This document shows, piece by piece, positions 51,501-62,941 of a DNA stretch of 64,000 bases. Both the position numbers and the translations under genes were made by a program. How positions within the stretch are numbered: position 1 is the first letter of the stretch; every line of letters begins with the position of its first letter. A model generated the notes under the pieces. The model was not told the DNA's origin and did not search any database. It saw only the letters and a program-made list of their open reading frames with translations. Source of the stretch: Siphonodentalium dalli (Eukaryota > Mollusca > Scaphopoda > Gadilida > Siphonodentaliidae); assembly GCA_032622095.1 (NCBI GenBank), contig CP136068.1:51824443-51888442 (forward strand). Reading direction: 5' to 3'.

Positions 51501-54500
51501 TGAATGTATTCATAATAACTATAGAATGGAAAACCTGAACAAAGCGATATAACTCTCATCTGAATGTATTCATAATAACTATAGAATGGAAAACCTGAAC
51601 AAAGTGATATAACTCTCATCTGAATGTATTCATAATAACTATAGAATGGAAAACCCGAACAAAGCGATATAACTCTCATCTGAATGTATTCATAATAACT
51701 ATAGAATGGAAAACCTGAACAAAGCGATATAACTCTCATCTGAATGTATTCATAATAACTATAGAATGGAAAACCTGAACAAAGCGATATAACACTACTC
51801 TGAATATATTCATACAAACTATAGAATGGAAAACCTGAACAAAGCGATATAACTCTCATCTGAATGTATTCATAATAACTCTAGAATGGAAAACCTGACC
51901 AAAGCGATATAACACTACTCTGAATATATTCATACAAACTATAGAATGGAAAACCTGAACAAAGTGATATAACACTACTCTGAATATATTCATAATAACT
52001 ATAGAATGGAAAACCTGAACAAAGCGATATAACACTACTCTGAATATATTCATACAAACTATAGAATGGAAAACCTGAACAAAGTGATATAACTCTCATC
52101 TGAATGTATTCATAATAACTATAGAATGGAAAACCTGAACAAAGTGATATAACACTACTCTGAATGTATTCATAATAACTATAGAATGGAAAACCTGAAC
52201 AAAGCGATATAACTCTCATCTGAATGTATTCATAATAACTATAGAATGGAAAACCTGAACAAAGTGATATAACTCTCATCTGAATGTATTCATAATAACT
52301 ATAGAATGGAAAACCCGAACAAAGCGATATAACTCTCATCTGAATGTATTCATAATAACTACAGAATGGAAAACCTGAACAAAGCGATATAACACTACTC
52401 TGAATATATTCATACAAACTATAGAATGGAAAACCTGAACAAAGCGATATAACTCTCATCTGAATGTATTCATAATAACTCTAGAATGGAAAACCTGACC
52501 AAAGCGATATAACACTACTCTGAATATATTCATACAAACTATAGAATGGAAAACCTGACCAAAGCGATATAACACTACTCTGAATATATTCATACAAACT
52601 ATAGAATGGAAAACCTGAACAAAGCGATATAACTCTCATCTGAATGTATTCATAATAACTCTAGAATGGAAAACCTGACCAAAGCGATATAACACTACTC
52701 TGAATATATTCATACAAACTATAGAATGGAAAACCCGACCAAAGTGATATAACACTACTCTGAATGTATTCATAATAACTATAGAATGGAAAACCTGAAC
52801 AAAGTGATATAACACTACTCTGAATATATTCATAATAACTATAGAATGGAAAACCTGAACAAAGCGATATAACACTACTCTGAATATATTCATACAAACT
52901 ATAGAATGGAAAACCTGAACAAAGTGATATAACTCTCATCTGAATGTATTCATAATAACTATAGAATGGAAAACCTGAACAAAGTGATATAACACTACTC
53001 TGAATGTATTCATAATAACTATAGAATGGAAAACCTGAACAAAGCGATATAACTCTCATCTGAATGTATGCATAATAACTATAGAATGGAAAACCTGAAC
53101 AAAGTGATATAACACTACTCTGAATATATTCATAATAACTATAGAATGGAAAACCTGAACAAAGCGATATAACTCTCATCTGAATGTATTCATAATAACT
53201 ATAGAATGGAAAACCTGACCAAAGCGATATAACACTACTCTGAATATATTCATACAAACTATAGAATGGAAAACCTGAACAAAGTGATATAACACTACTC
53301 TGAATGTATTCATAATAACTATAGAATGGAAAACCTGAACAAAGGGATATAACTCTCATCTGAATGTATTCATAATAACTATAGAATGGAAAACCTGAAC
53401 AAAGTGATATAACACTACTCTGAATATATTCATAATAACTATAGAATGGAAAACCTGAACAAAGCGATATAACTCTCATCTGAATGTATTCATAATAACT
53501 ATAGAATGGAAAACCTGAACAAAGTGATATAACACTACTCTGAATATATTCATAATAACTATAGAATGGAAAACCTGAACAAAGCGATATAACACTACTC
53601 TGAATATATTCATAATAACTATAGAATGGAAAACCTGAACAAAGTGATATAACTCTCCTCTGAATATATTCATACAAACTATAGAATGGAAAACCTGAAC
53701 AAAGCGATATAACACTACTCTGAATGTATTCATAATAACTATAGAATGGAAAACCTGAACAAAGCGATATAACACTACTCTGAATATATTCATAATAACT
53801 ATAGAATGGAAAACCTGAACAAAGTGATATAACTCTCATCTGAATGTATTCATAATAACTATAGAATGGAAAACCTGAACAAAGTGATATAACACTACTC
53901 TGAATATATTCATAATAACTATAGAATGGAAAACCTGAACAAAGCGATATAACTCTCATCTGAATGTATTCATAATAACTCTAGAATGGAAAACCTGAAC
54001 AAAGTGATATAACTCTCCTCTGAATATATTCATACAAACTATAGAATGGAAAACCTGAACAAAGCGATATAACACTACTCTGAATGTATTCATAATAACT
54101 ATAGAATGGAAAACCTGAACAAAGCGATATAACACTACTCTGAATATATTCATAATAACTATAGAATGGAAAACCTGAACAAAGTGATATAACTCTCATC
54201 TGAATGTATTCATAATAACTATAGAATGGAAAACCTGAACAAAGTGATATAACACTACTCTGAATATATTCATAATAACTATAGAATGGAAAACCTGAAC
54301 AAAGCGATATAACTCTCATCTGATTATATTCATAATAACTCTAGAATGGAAAACCTGAACAAAGTGATATAACTCTCATCTGAATGTATTCATAATAACT
54401 ATAGAATGGAAAACCTGAACAAAGCGATATAACACTACTCTGAATATATTCATAATAACTATAGAATGGAAAACCTGAACAAAGCGATATAACACTACTC

Positions 54501-55098
54501 TGAATATATTCATAATAACTATAGAATGGAAAACCTGAACAAAGTGATATAACTCTCATCTGAATGTATTCATAATAACTATAGAATGGAAAACCTGAAC
54601 AAAGTGATATAACACTACTCTGAATATATTCATAATAACTATAGAATGGAAAACCTGAACAAGGCGATATAACTCTCATCTGAATGTATTCATAATAACT
54701 CTAGAATGGAAAACCTGAACAAAGTGATATAACTCTCCTCTGAATATATTCATACAAACTATAGAATGGAAAACCTGAACAAAGCGATATAACACTACTC
54801 TGAATGTATTCATAATAACTATAGAATGGAAAACCTGAACAAAGCGATATAACACTACTCTGAATATATTCATACAAACTATAGAATGGAAAACCTGAAC
54901 AAAGCGATATAACTCTCATCTGAATGTATTCATAATAACTATAGAATGGAAAACCTGAACAAAGCGATATAACACTACTCTGAATGTATTCATAATAACT
55001 CTAGAATGGAAAACCCGACCAAAGCGATATAACTCTCCTCTGAATGTATTCATAATAACTATAGAATGGAAAACCCGAACAAAGCGATAGAACACTTC

Positions 55099-55320
55099 AG
55101 ATTACTTATAACTGTCGACATAACCAGATTACAGTGCTGACTGATCTACATTTAAATTGATAGATTTCTTGTTTTGGTTTCCCATTATATTGTCTGTAAT
55201 TTGGCTCACGTAATGAATAACTCACATTTGATGATGTTTTATGACTAGATAGTTCACATCCCATAATTAATAACCCACTTGCCAAAATGTTTGCCAAATG
55301 AAAATATTTTTTGGCAGGCG
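55099..55320. other. single-copy right shoulder of the inner element
   Basis: The last satellite unit decays at AAAGCGATAGAACACTT. The following ~220 bp are non-coding and include TTTGCCAAATG near the right terminus. Confidence 0.5.
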
Positions 55321-55609
55321 GCAGTGCGAACCCTGCTCATGCAGGAACAGTCCGTTTATGTTCATGAAAATATTTCTGCTTGTTTTCAATCAATGATTTG
55401 TATGTTATTCAGCATCAAGTTTTGTTTGTACTTCGTATACAGGACTAGACCTGGGTATATCGGTATTGGTCGATATATGGGAGAAAAAAAAATATTGGAT
55501 ATCGGCTTTTAATATACCGATAACATCAATACCCTCACATCTCTAGATGTGTTCAAATATGTTCTGTTAGTCGTCTGATTCTAATCATGTTATTTCTTGC
55601 ATTTCACAG

Positions 55610-55704
55610 TCCAGCTTCTCGAATACAGGCAACAGCAGCAGACGATCATACAGGAGGATATCAAAACGAGCCTTGAAATGACAAGAGCTAGGTTAGCTGA
55701 GATG
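55610..55704 (+). CDS. coiled-coil exon downstream of the satellite intron
   Basis: Acceptor TTTCACAG, donor GTGAGT. The first two nucleotides complete the codon begun by the G at 16162 (giving Val), then 31 codons: QLLEYRQQQQTIIQEDIK continuing to TRARLAEM. It ends in phase 0. The peptide is a charged, Gln-rich coiled coil. Phase agreement with 15968-16162 supports splicing across ~39.4 kb, although the upstream exon carries a frame disruption. Protein family not recognised. Confidence 0.68.
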
Positions 55705-55772
55705 GTGAGTGAGTACAGTTACAAGAACAGTGTGCAGAATTCCAGAATGACATCTGCACTCTACAAACTTAG

Positions 55773-55828
55773 CTTTCTAAGCTAAAAGGATCGGAAGAAA
55801 GAGAGAAGAACCGTTACCTCTCCGTCTC
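55773..55828 (+). CDS. short coiled-coil exon with two possible acceptors
   Basis: Possible starts are 55773 (after ACTTAG) or 55782 (after TCTAAG), 9 nt apart, so both keep phase 0 after 55704 (optional LSK). It reads LKGSEEREKNRYLSV plus 2 nt before a GTATGT donor at 55829. The intron 55705-55781 (or shorter) is small. The phase-2 end matches the next exon at 62296 (TC plus A gives Ser). The exon's 3' half and donor seed the 62-bp minisatellite that follows. Confidence 0.62.
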
Positions 55829-56908
55829 GTATGTATTTTATTGCATTCTAGCTTGTAAGAACGAGAGAAGAACCATTACCTCTCCGTGTCGTAAGTATTT
55901 TATAGCATTCTAGCTTGTAAGAACGAGAGAAGAACCGTTACCTCTCCGTCTCGTATGTATTTTATTGCATTCTAGCTTGTAAGAACGAGAGAAGAACCGT
56001 TACCTCTCCGTCTCGTATGTATTTTATAGCATTCTAGCTTGTAAGAACGAGAGAAGAACCGTTACCTCTCCGTCTCGTAAGTATTTTATTGCATTCTAGC
56101 TTGTAAGAACGAGAGAAGAACCGTTACCTCTCCGTCTTGTATGTATTTTATTGCATTCTAGCTTGTAAGAACGAGAGAAGAACCGTTACCTCTCCGTCTC
56201 GTATGTATTTTATTGCATTCTAGCTTGTAAGAACGAGAGAAGAACCATTACCTCTCCGTCTCGTATGTATTTTATTGCATTCTAGCTTGTAAGAACGAGA
56301 GAAGAACCGTTACCTCTCCGTCTCGTATGTATTTTATTGCTTTCTAGCTTGTAAGAACGAGAGAAGAACCGTTACCTCTCCGTGTCGTAAGTATTTTATT
56401 GCATTCTAGCTTGTAAGAACGAGAGAAGAACCGTTACCTCTCCGTCTCGTAAGTATTTTATTGCATTCTAGCTTGTAAGAACGAGAGAAGAACCGTTACC
56501 TCTCCATCTCGTAAGTATTTTATTGCATTCTAGCTTGTAAGAACGAGAGAAGAACCGTTACCTCTCCGTCTCGTAAGTATTTTATTGCATTCTAGCTTGT
56601 AAGAACGAGAGAAGAACCATTACCTCTCTGTGTCTTAAGTATTTTATCGCATTCTAGCTTGTAAGAACGAGAGAAGAACCGTTACCTCTCCGTCTCGTAA
56701 GTATTTTATTGCATTCTAGCTTGTAAGAACGAGAGAAGAACCATTACCTCTCTGTGTCGTAAGTATTTTATTGCATTCTAGCTTGTAAGAACGAGAGAAG
56801 AACCGTTACCTCTCCGTGTCGTAAGTATTTTATAGCATTCTAGCTTGTAAGAACGAGAGAAGAACCGTTACCTCTCCGTCTCGTAAGTTATTTTATTGCT
56901 TTCTAGCT
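55793..56908. repeat. 62-bp minisatellite, about 18 copies, built on an exon 3' end and donor
   Basis: GAGAAGAACCGTTACCTCTC recurs every 62 bp from 55803. Each unit holds TTTATTGCATTCTAG (acceptor-like), a 39-bp segment starting CTTGTAAGAACGAGAGAAG, and CCGTCTC followed by GTATGT or GTAAGT (donor). The 39-nt segment is a multiple of 3 and is open only in phase 0; in the phase left by the upstream donor (phase 2) it meets TAA. Copy 1 is the exon at 55773-55828. Confidence 0.92.
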
Positions 56909-56912
56909 TGTA

Positions 56913-56968
56913 AGAATAGATGCCTCTACATATCTATATAAGAATAGATGCCTCTACATATCTAAATA
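56913..56968. repeat. two tandem 28-bp copies
   Basis: AGAATAGATGCCTCTACATA plus 8 more bases occurs at 56913-56940 and 56941-56968 with one difference. The remainder to 57255 is unremarkable intron sequence. Confidence 0.85.
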
Positions 56969-57255
56969 CACTGAATTTAGAAGTAACTGATGAGTTTTTA
57001 AGTAGAATCAGAATTTTCAAATATAAATTCGAGGTCCGATTGGGATTTCTGCACATGTTTTCAAATTTGCCATTGCTATAATACCATCTGTCAGCAAAAA
57101 TATAAACCAATTTGTTGAGAAATGTGTAATACCCATCAACTGATCACTCCCAGCTGACACATATTATTTTAAAGTAAATCTTGGTGATTGTCCTAATGAA
57201 ATCAATCATTAACTTTCAGTTTCAGGCTAGAAATGGGGGAAACATTTGTTATTTT

Positions 57256-58204
57256 TATACGCCCTTTTGAAAAAAAGGCCGTATTATAGTATTGGTCTGT
57301 CCGTCCGGGCGTCCGGGCGGGCGTCCGGGCGGGCGTCCGTTAACCTGTTGTCCGGATGATAACTTTAGTTAGAGTGAACCAAAATTAGTAAAATTTGGTA
57401 TGTGGGTTTATTAGCCGAAAAGTAAGTTCAAGTTCGAATTTGGGTTCCGCCCGCCAATTTTCACCGGAGTTATGCCCCTTATTTGACGTTTTTTTACTTA
57501 GAAAATCCTTGAAATTTGTTGTCCGGATGATAACTTTAGTATAGTTTATCGGAATGAATCCAAATTTGGTATATTACTTTCTCCCACCAAAACACAGGTC
57601 AAGTTCGAACTTGGGTTCTGTCCGACCATTTTTGGTAGAGTTATACCCCTTTTTCGACTCAGAAAATTCAGTTTTTCTTATGTTTTTTGGTTTCCGGATG
57701 ATAACTCGATTTTGGAATGTTTATACGCAAAACCCGTTTTTTTGTGGATTACATATATCGAAATACAGCTCAAGTCCGAATTTCGTTTTAATCCGATAAT
57801 TTTTGCGAGAGTTATGGCCCCTTTTTTTTTACGTAATTTGACTTAGAAAATCCCTGAAATTTGTTGTCCGGATGATAACTTTAGTTAGAGTGAACCGATT
57901 TCAATCAAATTTGGTATGTGGGTTTATTAGGAGAAAAGACAGCTCAAGTTCGAATTTGGGTTCCGTCCGCCAATTTTCACCGGAGTTATGCCCCTTATTT
58001 GACGTAATTTGACTTAGAAAATCCCTGAAATTTGTTGTCCGGATGATAACTTTACTAGAGCTTATCGGATTCAATGATAATTTGGTATATTACTTTCTCC
58101 CACCAAAACACAGGTCAAGTTCAAATTTGAGTTCCGTCCGCCAATTTTTACCAGAGTTATGCCCCTTTTTTACCAGTTTCCGCCGACCCAAGATAGGGCG
58201 TATA
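57256..58204. mobile_element. modular dispersed repeat bounded by TATACGCCC and GGGCGTATA
   Basis: It begins TATACGCCCTTTTGAAAAAA, has a GTCCGTCCGGGCG-rich tract, then about five modules of ~165-180 bp each opening with TCCGGATGATAACT and containing CAAGTTCGAATTTGGGTTCC and GAGTTATGCCCC. It ends AGGGCGTATATTGCACG. The ends form a short inverted repeat. I recall similar sequences as abundant dispersed repeats in lophotrochozoan genomes. No protein is encoded; superfamily not assigned. Confidence 0.7.
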
Positions 58205-58651
58205 TTGCACGCCCAGCGTAGCTCTTGTTGGTATTGGGGTGGGGGGGGGGGGGGTGGGGCGGCTGTTGAGCATGTATCAGCAGACCCTGGTGTTGCTAAG
58301 GACAATTCCTTGTGTTAATTCATAACTTATCACTTGTGACTTTGTTCACTTATGTTTGCCACTGTTCATTTGTTTTTATAAATATTTTGTATTCACCTCA
58401 GGGAACTGTTGGAAAAATATATGTAAGTTGATTCTGTGATGAGCATGGGTCGTTGTATTTATAATCTCAGCCATTTATTGCATGTCATCTGCTTAATCTG
58501 GGCTCGATGTTTTTATGTTCGAACATTGCACTTCATGAATATTAATGCCGTTTGTTTTGCACTGAATTTCCTTAACTAAACTAAACATATTGGGTAATTT
58601 CCGATATATATTTATCTGGTTAATTTGGCAGTTACATGATTTTAAATTTTG
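58205..58651. other. intron sequence with a poly-G tract
   Basis: Near 58236-58260 there is a G-rich run interrupted by single T and C bases. Otherwise nothing was recognised up to the minisatellite. Confidence 0.5.
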
Positions 58652-60866
58652 AGTTATTCACGGACATCCTGCATGTAATACCAGTATCACTGCATTGCAT
58701 TAATAATCAGCTTGGTGAGTTGTTCACAAACATCCTACATGTAATACCAGTATCACTGCATTGCGTTAAATAATTAGCCTGGTGAGTTGTTCACAAACAT
58801 CCTACATATAATACCAGTATCACTGCATTGCATTAATAATCAGCTTGGTGAGTTGTTCACAAACATCCTGCATGTAATACCAGTATCACTGCATTGCATT
58901 AATAATCAGCTTGGTGAGTTGTTCAGACATCCTACATATAATACCAGTATCACTGCATTGCATTAATAATTAGCTTGGTGAGTTGTTCACAAACATCCTA
59001 CATATAATACCAGTATCACTGCATTGCATTAATAATCAGCTTGGTAAGTTGTTCACAAACATCCTGCATGTAATACCAGTATCACTGCATTGCATTAATA
59101 ATCAGCTTGGTGAGTTGTTCAGACATCCTACATATAATACCAGTATCACTGCATTGCATTAATACTCAGCTTGGTGAGTTGTTCACAAACATCCTACATG
59201 TAATACCAGTATCACTGCATTGCATTAATAATTAACTTGGTGAGTTGTTCAGACATCCTGCATGTAATACCAGTATCACTGCATTGCATTAATAATCAGC
59301 TTGGTGAGTTGTTCAGACATCCTACATGTAATACCAGTATCACTGCATTGCATTAATAATTAGCTTGGTGAGTTGTTCACGGACATCCTGCATGTAATAC
59401 CAGTATCACTGCATTGCATTAATAATTAACTTGGTGAGTTGTTCAGACATCCTACATGTAATACCAGTATCACTGCATTGCATTAATAATTAGCTTGGTG
59501 AGTTGTTCACAAACATCCTACATATAATACCAGTATCACTGCGTTGCATTAATAATCAGCTTGGTGAGTTGTTCACAAACATCCTGCATGTAATACCAGT
59601 ATCACTTCATTGCATTAATAATCAGCTTGGTGAGTTGTTCAGACATCCTACATATAATACCAGTATCACTGCATTGCATTAATAATTAGCTTGGTGAGTT
59701 GTTCACAAACATCCTACATATAATACCAGTATCACTGCATTGCATTAATAATCAGCTTGGTAAGTTGTTCACAAACATCCTGCATGTAATACCAGTATCA
59801 CTGCATTGCATTAATAATCAGCTTGGTGAGTTGTTCAGACATCCTACATATAATACCAGTATCACTGCATTGCATTAATAATCAGCTTGGTGAGTTGTTC
59901 ACAAACATCCTACATGTAATACCAGTATCACTGCATTGTATTAATAATCAGCTTGGTGAGTTGTTCACAAACATCCTACATATAATACCAGTATCACTGC
60001 ATTGCATTAATAATTAGCTTGGTGAGTTGTTCAGACATCCTGCATGTAATACCAGTATCACTGCATTGCATTAATAATCAGCCTGCTGAGTTGTTCACGG
60101 ACATCCTGCATGTAATACCAGTATCACTGCATTGCATTAATAATCAGCTTGGTGAGTTGTTCACAAACATCCTACATGTAATATCAGTATCACTGCATTG
60201 TATTAATAATCAGCTTGGTGAGTTGTTCACAAACATCCTACATATAATACCAGTATCACTGCATTGCATTAATAATCAGCTTGGTGAGTTGTTCACAAAC
60301 ATCCTACATATAATACCAGTATCACTGCATTGCATTAATAATCAGCTTGGTGAGTTGTTCACAAACATCCTACATATAATACCAGTATCACTGCATTGCG
60401 TTAAATAATTAGCTTGGTGAGTTGTTCACAAACATCCTACATGTAATACCAGTATCACTGCATTGCATTAATAATCAGCTTGGTGAGTTGTTCACAAACA
60501 TCCTACATGTAATACCAGTATCACTGCATTGCATTAATAATTAGCTTGGTGAGTTGTTCAGACATCCTACATATAATACCAGTATCACTGCATTGCATTA
60601 ATAATCAGCTTGGTGAGTTGTTCACAAACATCCTGCATGTAATACCAGTATCACTGCATTGCATTAATAATCAGCTTGGTGAGTTGTTCACAAACATCCT
60701 ACATATAATACCAGTATCACTGCATTGCATTAATAATCAGCTTGGTGAGTTGTTCACAAACATCCTACATATAATACCAGTATCACTGCATTGCATTAAT
60801 AATCAGCTTGGTGAGTTGTTCAGACATCCTGCATGTAATACCAGTATCACTGTATTGCATTAATTA
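58652..60866. repeat. ~64-66-bp minisatellite, about 34 copies
   Basis: Units contain AGCTTGGTGAGTTGTTCACA, then ACATCCTACATATAATACCA and GTATCACTGCATTGCATT. Length classes differ mainly by CACAAACATCC against CAGACATCC. Most copies carry CTTGGTGAGT, a good 5' splice-site match on the gene's sense strand. Open frames across it are repeat artefacts. Confidence 0.92.
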
Positions 60867-62295
60867 TGCAAATATTTTCGCACAATGTTATAATTTCATT
60901 TTGAATGAAATGACTTCATGTTCGTAACTAATTCATCTTGCATGCCTGGAGACTGTTATGTATTATTCTTTTGCACTGTGTTTATTCCCCTTCATTATTG
61001 CACAAAATGTTTTGTTTCGCATCATGGCTTTTGTCATTGGCAGAAAGTGATTTCTAATGACATAATTGTGAACTTTTCTTGGGTATCTGAACATTTCATT
61101 TGTCAACGGTCAATATTGAGCGACCTTCAACTTATTTTATTGCGCCTATTCGTAGGCAAAATCATCCAATTATTTGAACTTGGATACTCGTCCACAATAA
61201 ACCATGATTTTTCACAACAGAAAGGTTTGAGAGAAATCATTGTAATATGTAGAACTTAATTTTTCTGAGTGAAATTATAGGCAATCGATGTGAAATTATA
61301 CAGTGTTGTTCGTCCACTTACAATTTTATACTCATCATGGCTTTTGTAATGGAAACGTAAGTCATTGGCATGTAAAATCACTCTGCCCTGATAATTTTAT
61401 CAACACTGTTCAACATTTATGTTGGAAACAGCATAGCATCACCTCAGTTCTATCTCAAAGTAATGTTTTTCAAATTTTCTGTCAAAAATAAACTGGCTGA
61501 TCTGAAAAAAATGTAGACAGCATTAGACTTCCTTCTGACGATGTCTTCAATTTTATGAATTAAGGCTAAGAGTTCCTTTAAAGACATATTATTGACTTAT
61601 TAAAGTTAGTACTCATGCGTTATGTCAACCTCGGAAATGTAGCCTTCTATTATTAACATCGCCAAAAATTTCAATGAAATTGACCATACCACTCCATAGA
61701 AAACATCGTCTGAACTACGCTCAATTGTAATTATTTAAATCTCAATTCGGGACGCTACTATCGGCGATAAACTAACACAAATGATTTCGTCTTCGAGAGT
61801 CATTGCATTTAATTAAAATATAAGAATGATGGTGTGTGTTGTCAATTTGGAGTAATATTAATAAAAAATGGTATACTTTGATCAAGATTTTTCTCAATTT
61901 ATATTTGATCACCCCACCCCACTTTAAGCATCAATTTACAGCAGATTGCGATAAGCCTTGGAGTAGTATTTGTATACCTTTTTCTGCCAGGCATAAATTT
62001 GTTGAGATTTGATGGTATATGATAGAGACAATTGAGTTGGGGAAAAAATAATAATTTATTGTATATTAAAGTTGCGAGTTCGTTGGATATACTGGGTATT
62101 TGATAAAGGTTTTGGAATTGCCATAAGTACAATCTGATTCAAATTAGCCCTGCCAACATTGGATCAAATATTAATATTGTTCAATTTATCTGCACATCAT
62201 TGCAAATGATGAATGACCATTCCAATGTAGTGTGTACCCATATAATTGAATGCAAGAATCCATTATCAGGGCTAATAACATTGGTTCTTCTCTAG
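60867..62295. other. intron, no recognised feature
   Basis: AT-rich and mostly single copy. The plus-strand open stretch 60918-61259 has no recognisable domain and no splice support. It ends in TTCTTCTCTAG at 62295. Confidence 0.5.
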
Positions 62296-62413
62296 AAATG
62301 CCTTAGAGGAACAAAGGTCTAAAACAGCACACCTTCATGAAGTCTTGCAAAGTGAGAAGACCAAAACACATCAACTAAAATCTCAAACCGTGGAAGGTGA
62401 TACTGTCCTCAAG
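62296..62413 (+). CDS. coiled-coil exon
   Basis: Acceptor TTCTTCTCTAG, donor GTAAGG. One nucleotide completes the split Ser codon, then 39 codons: NALEEQRSKTAHLHEVLQSE to VEGDTVLK, ending in phase 0. It is a strong heptad-style coiled coil continuing the exons at 55610 and 55773. The gene continues beyond this exon, and no further exon was identified before 64000. Confidence 0.68.
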
Positions 62414-62941
62414 GTAAGGAAGAACATTCAATTCAATCTAGAAACATTATGTATTATGGCTGTTATAGGAGAATTACAGCTCTTAAGTATAAAATTATAA
62501 ATAAAAATACATGTCATGATCTCAAATTTGATAAACCGGTTCCTGTTAAAAAAAAAAACAATTATGGACATTAAGTGACAATAACAATACTTGTATTGTT
62601 CACTTTTTTCTAGGCGATGCTGCCTTGTCAGAAGAGCTGACTAATCTAATTTAGAAAATACTACTATTTTATGACATTCGTCATTCCTGAATTATACTTC
62701 TATTGTGCATTGTGCCACTGATGTTTATAAATATCCCGAGGTTATGCCAGTACATTCCATGTACTTCAACTTTATATGAATATTGAGAATAATTTGAGAT
62801 GGAAGATGAAGAGAGGGAGATAGAGTGAAACAAGGGTATTATTCAATTTTGAAATATTTTTTATAGATAATAATCAATTTTGTTGTTATTCAATAAAAAT
62901 GTTGAAATGGTTTTTAACCCTTCCATGACTGGAGCTTCCTG
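62414..62941. other. intron, no recognised feature
   Basis: It starts GTAAGG. It contains an A-rich tract near 62550 and no gene or repeat family I recognise. Confidence 0.45.

Larger units (their letters stand above)
18051..55098. repeat. ~37-kb satellite array, 60-bp unit, roughly 617 copies
   Basis: The unit begins GAATGTATTCATAATAACTA and continues TAGAATGGAAAACCTGAACA, then AAGCGATATAACACTACTCT. Two main classes alternate: one with ACTCTCATCT before GAATGTATT, the other with ACACTACTCT before GAATATATTCATACAAAC. Other recurring variants are GCGATA/GTGATA, CCTGAAC/CCCGACC and CTATAG/CTCTAG. Length variants are 63 bp (left edge), 68 bp (extra AATTCTGA) and 59 bp (CATAATACT). The array lies in a host intron. 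Because 60 is divisible by 3, the minus strand shows long 20-residue-repeat open frames in two frames; these are not called as genes. Confidence 0.97.
17363..55335. mobile_element. inner hAT-like element carrying the 60-bp satellite array
   Basis: Termini are CAGGGTTGGCGCTG (17363) and CAGTGCGAACCCTG (ending 55335), inverted with 2 mismatches in 14. Flanks CTTGTGCA (17355-17362) and CTCATGCA (55336-55343) agree at 6 of 8 bases. Subterminal TTTGCCAAAT motifs occur near both ends (17395-17430 and 55281-55316). There is no transposase. The right terminus is identical over 14 bp to that of the hAT fragment ending at 10227, suggesting the same transposase family could act on both. Nearly all of its ~38 kb is satellite. 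Confidence 0.6.
16581..55545. mobile_element. outer hAT-like element enclosing the satellite-bearing element
   Basis: The left end begins TAGAGATGAGCCGATTATCG at 16581 and the right end finishes CCCTCACATCTCTA at 55545, so the termini are TAGAGATG inverted. The flanks CATGTGTT (16573-16580) and GATGTGTT (55546-55553) match at 7 of 8 bases, as expected for an 8-bp hAT target duplication. Both ends carry ATCGGTAT / CCGATA-rich subterminal palindromes. Without the inner element (17363-55335) it would be ~1 kb and non-coding. The short TIR makes this a supported inference rather than proof. Confidence 0.6.

Noticed and set aside
18051-55098. CRISPR-like array.
   Set aside because: Units are contiguous with no unique spacers, and the surrounding sequence is eukaryotic.
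18051-55098. Centromeric satellite.
   Set aside because: The array lies inside a gene intron and a transposon-like unit, and I saw no CENP-B-box-like motif. Higher-order structure alone does not show centromere function.
59823-60863. Plus-strand open frames of 64-129 codons with a repeated NILHIIPVSLHCINNQLGEL peptide.
   Set aside because: Pure translation of the ~65-bp minisatellite, broken whenever unit length changes.
60918-61259. 113-codon plus-strand open frame as a small gene.
   Set aside because: No recognised domain, AT-rich composition and intronic position; plausible by chance.
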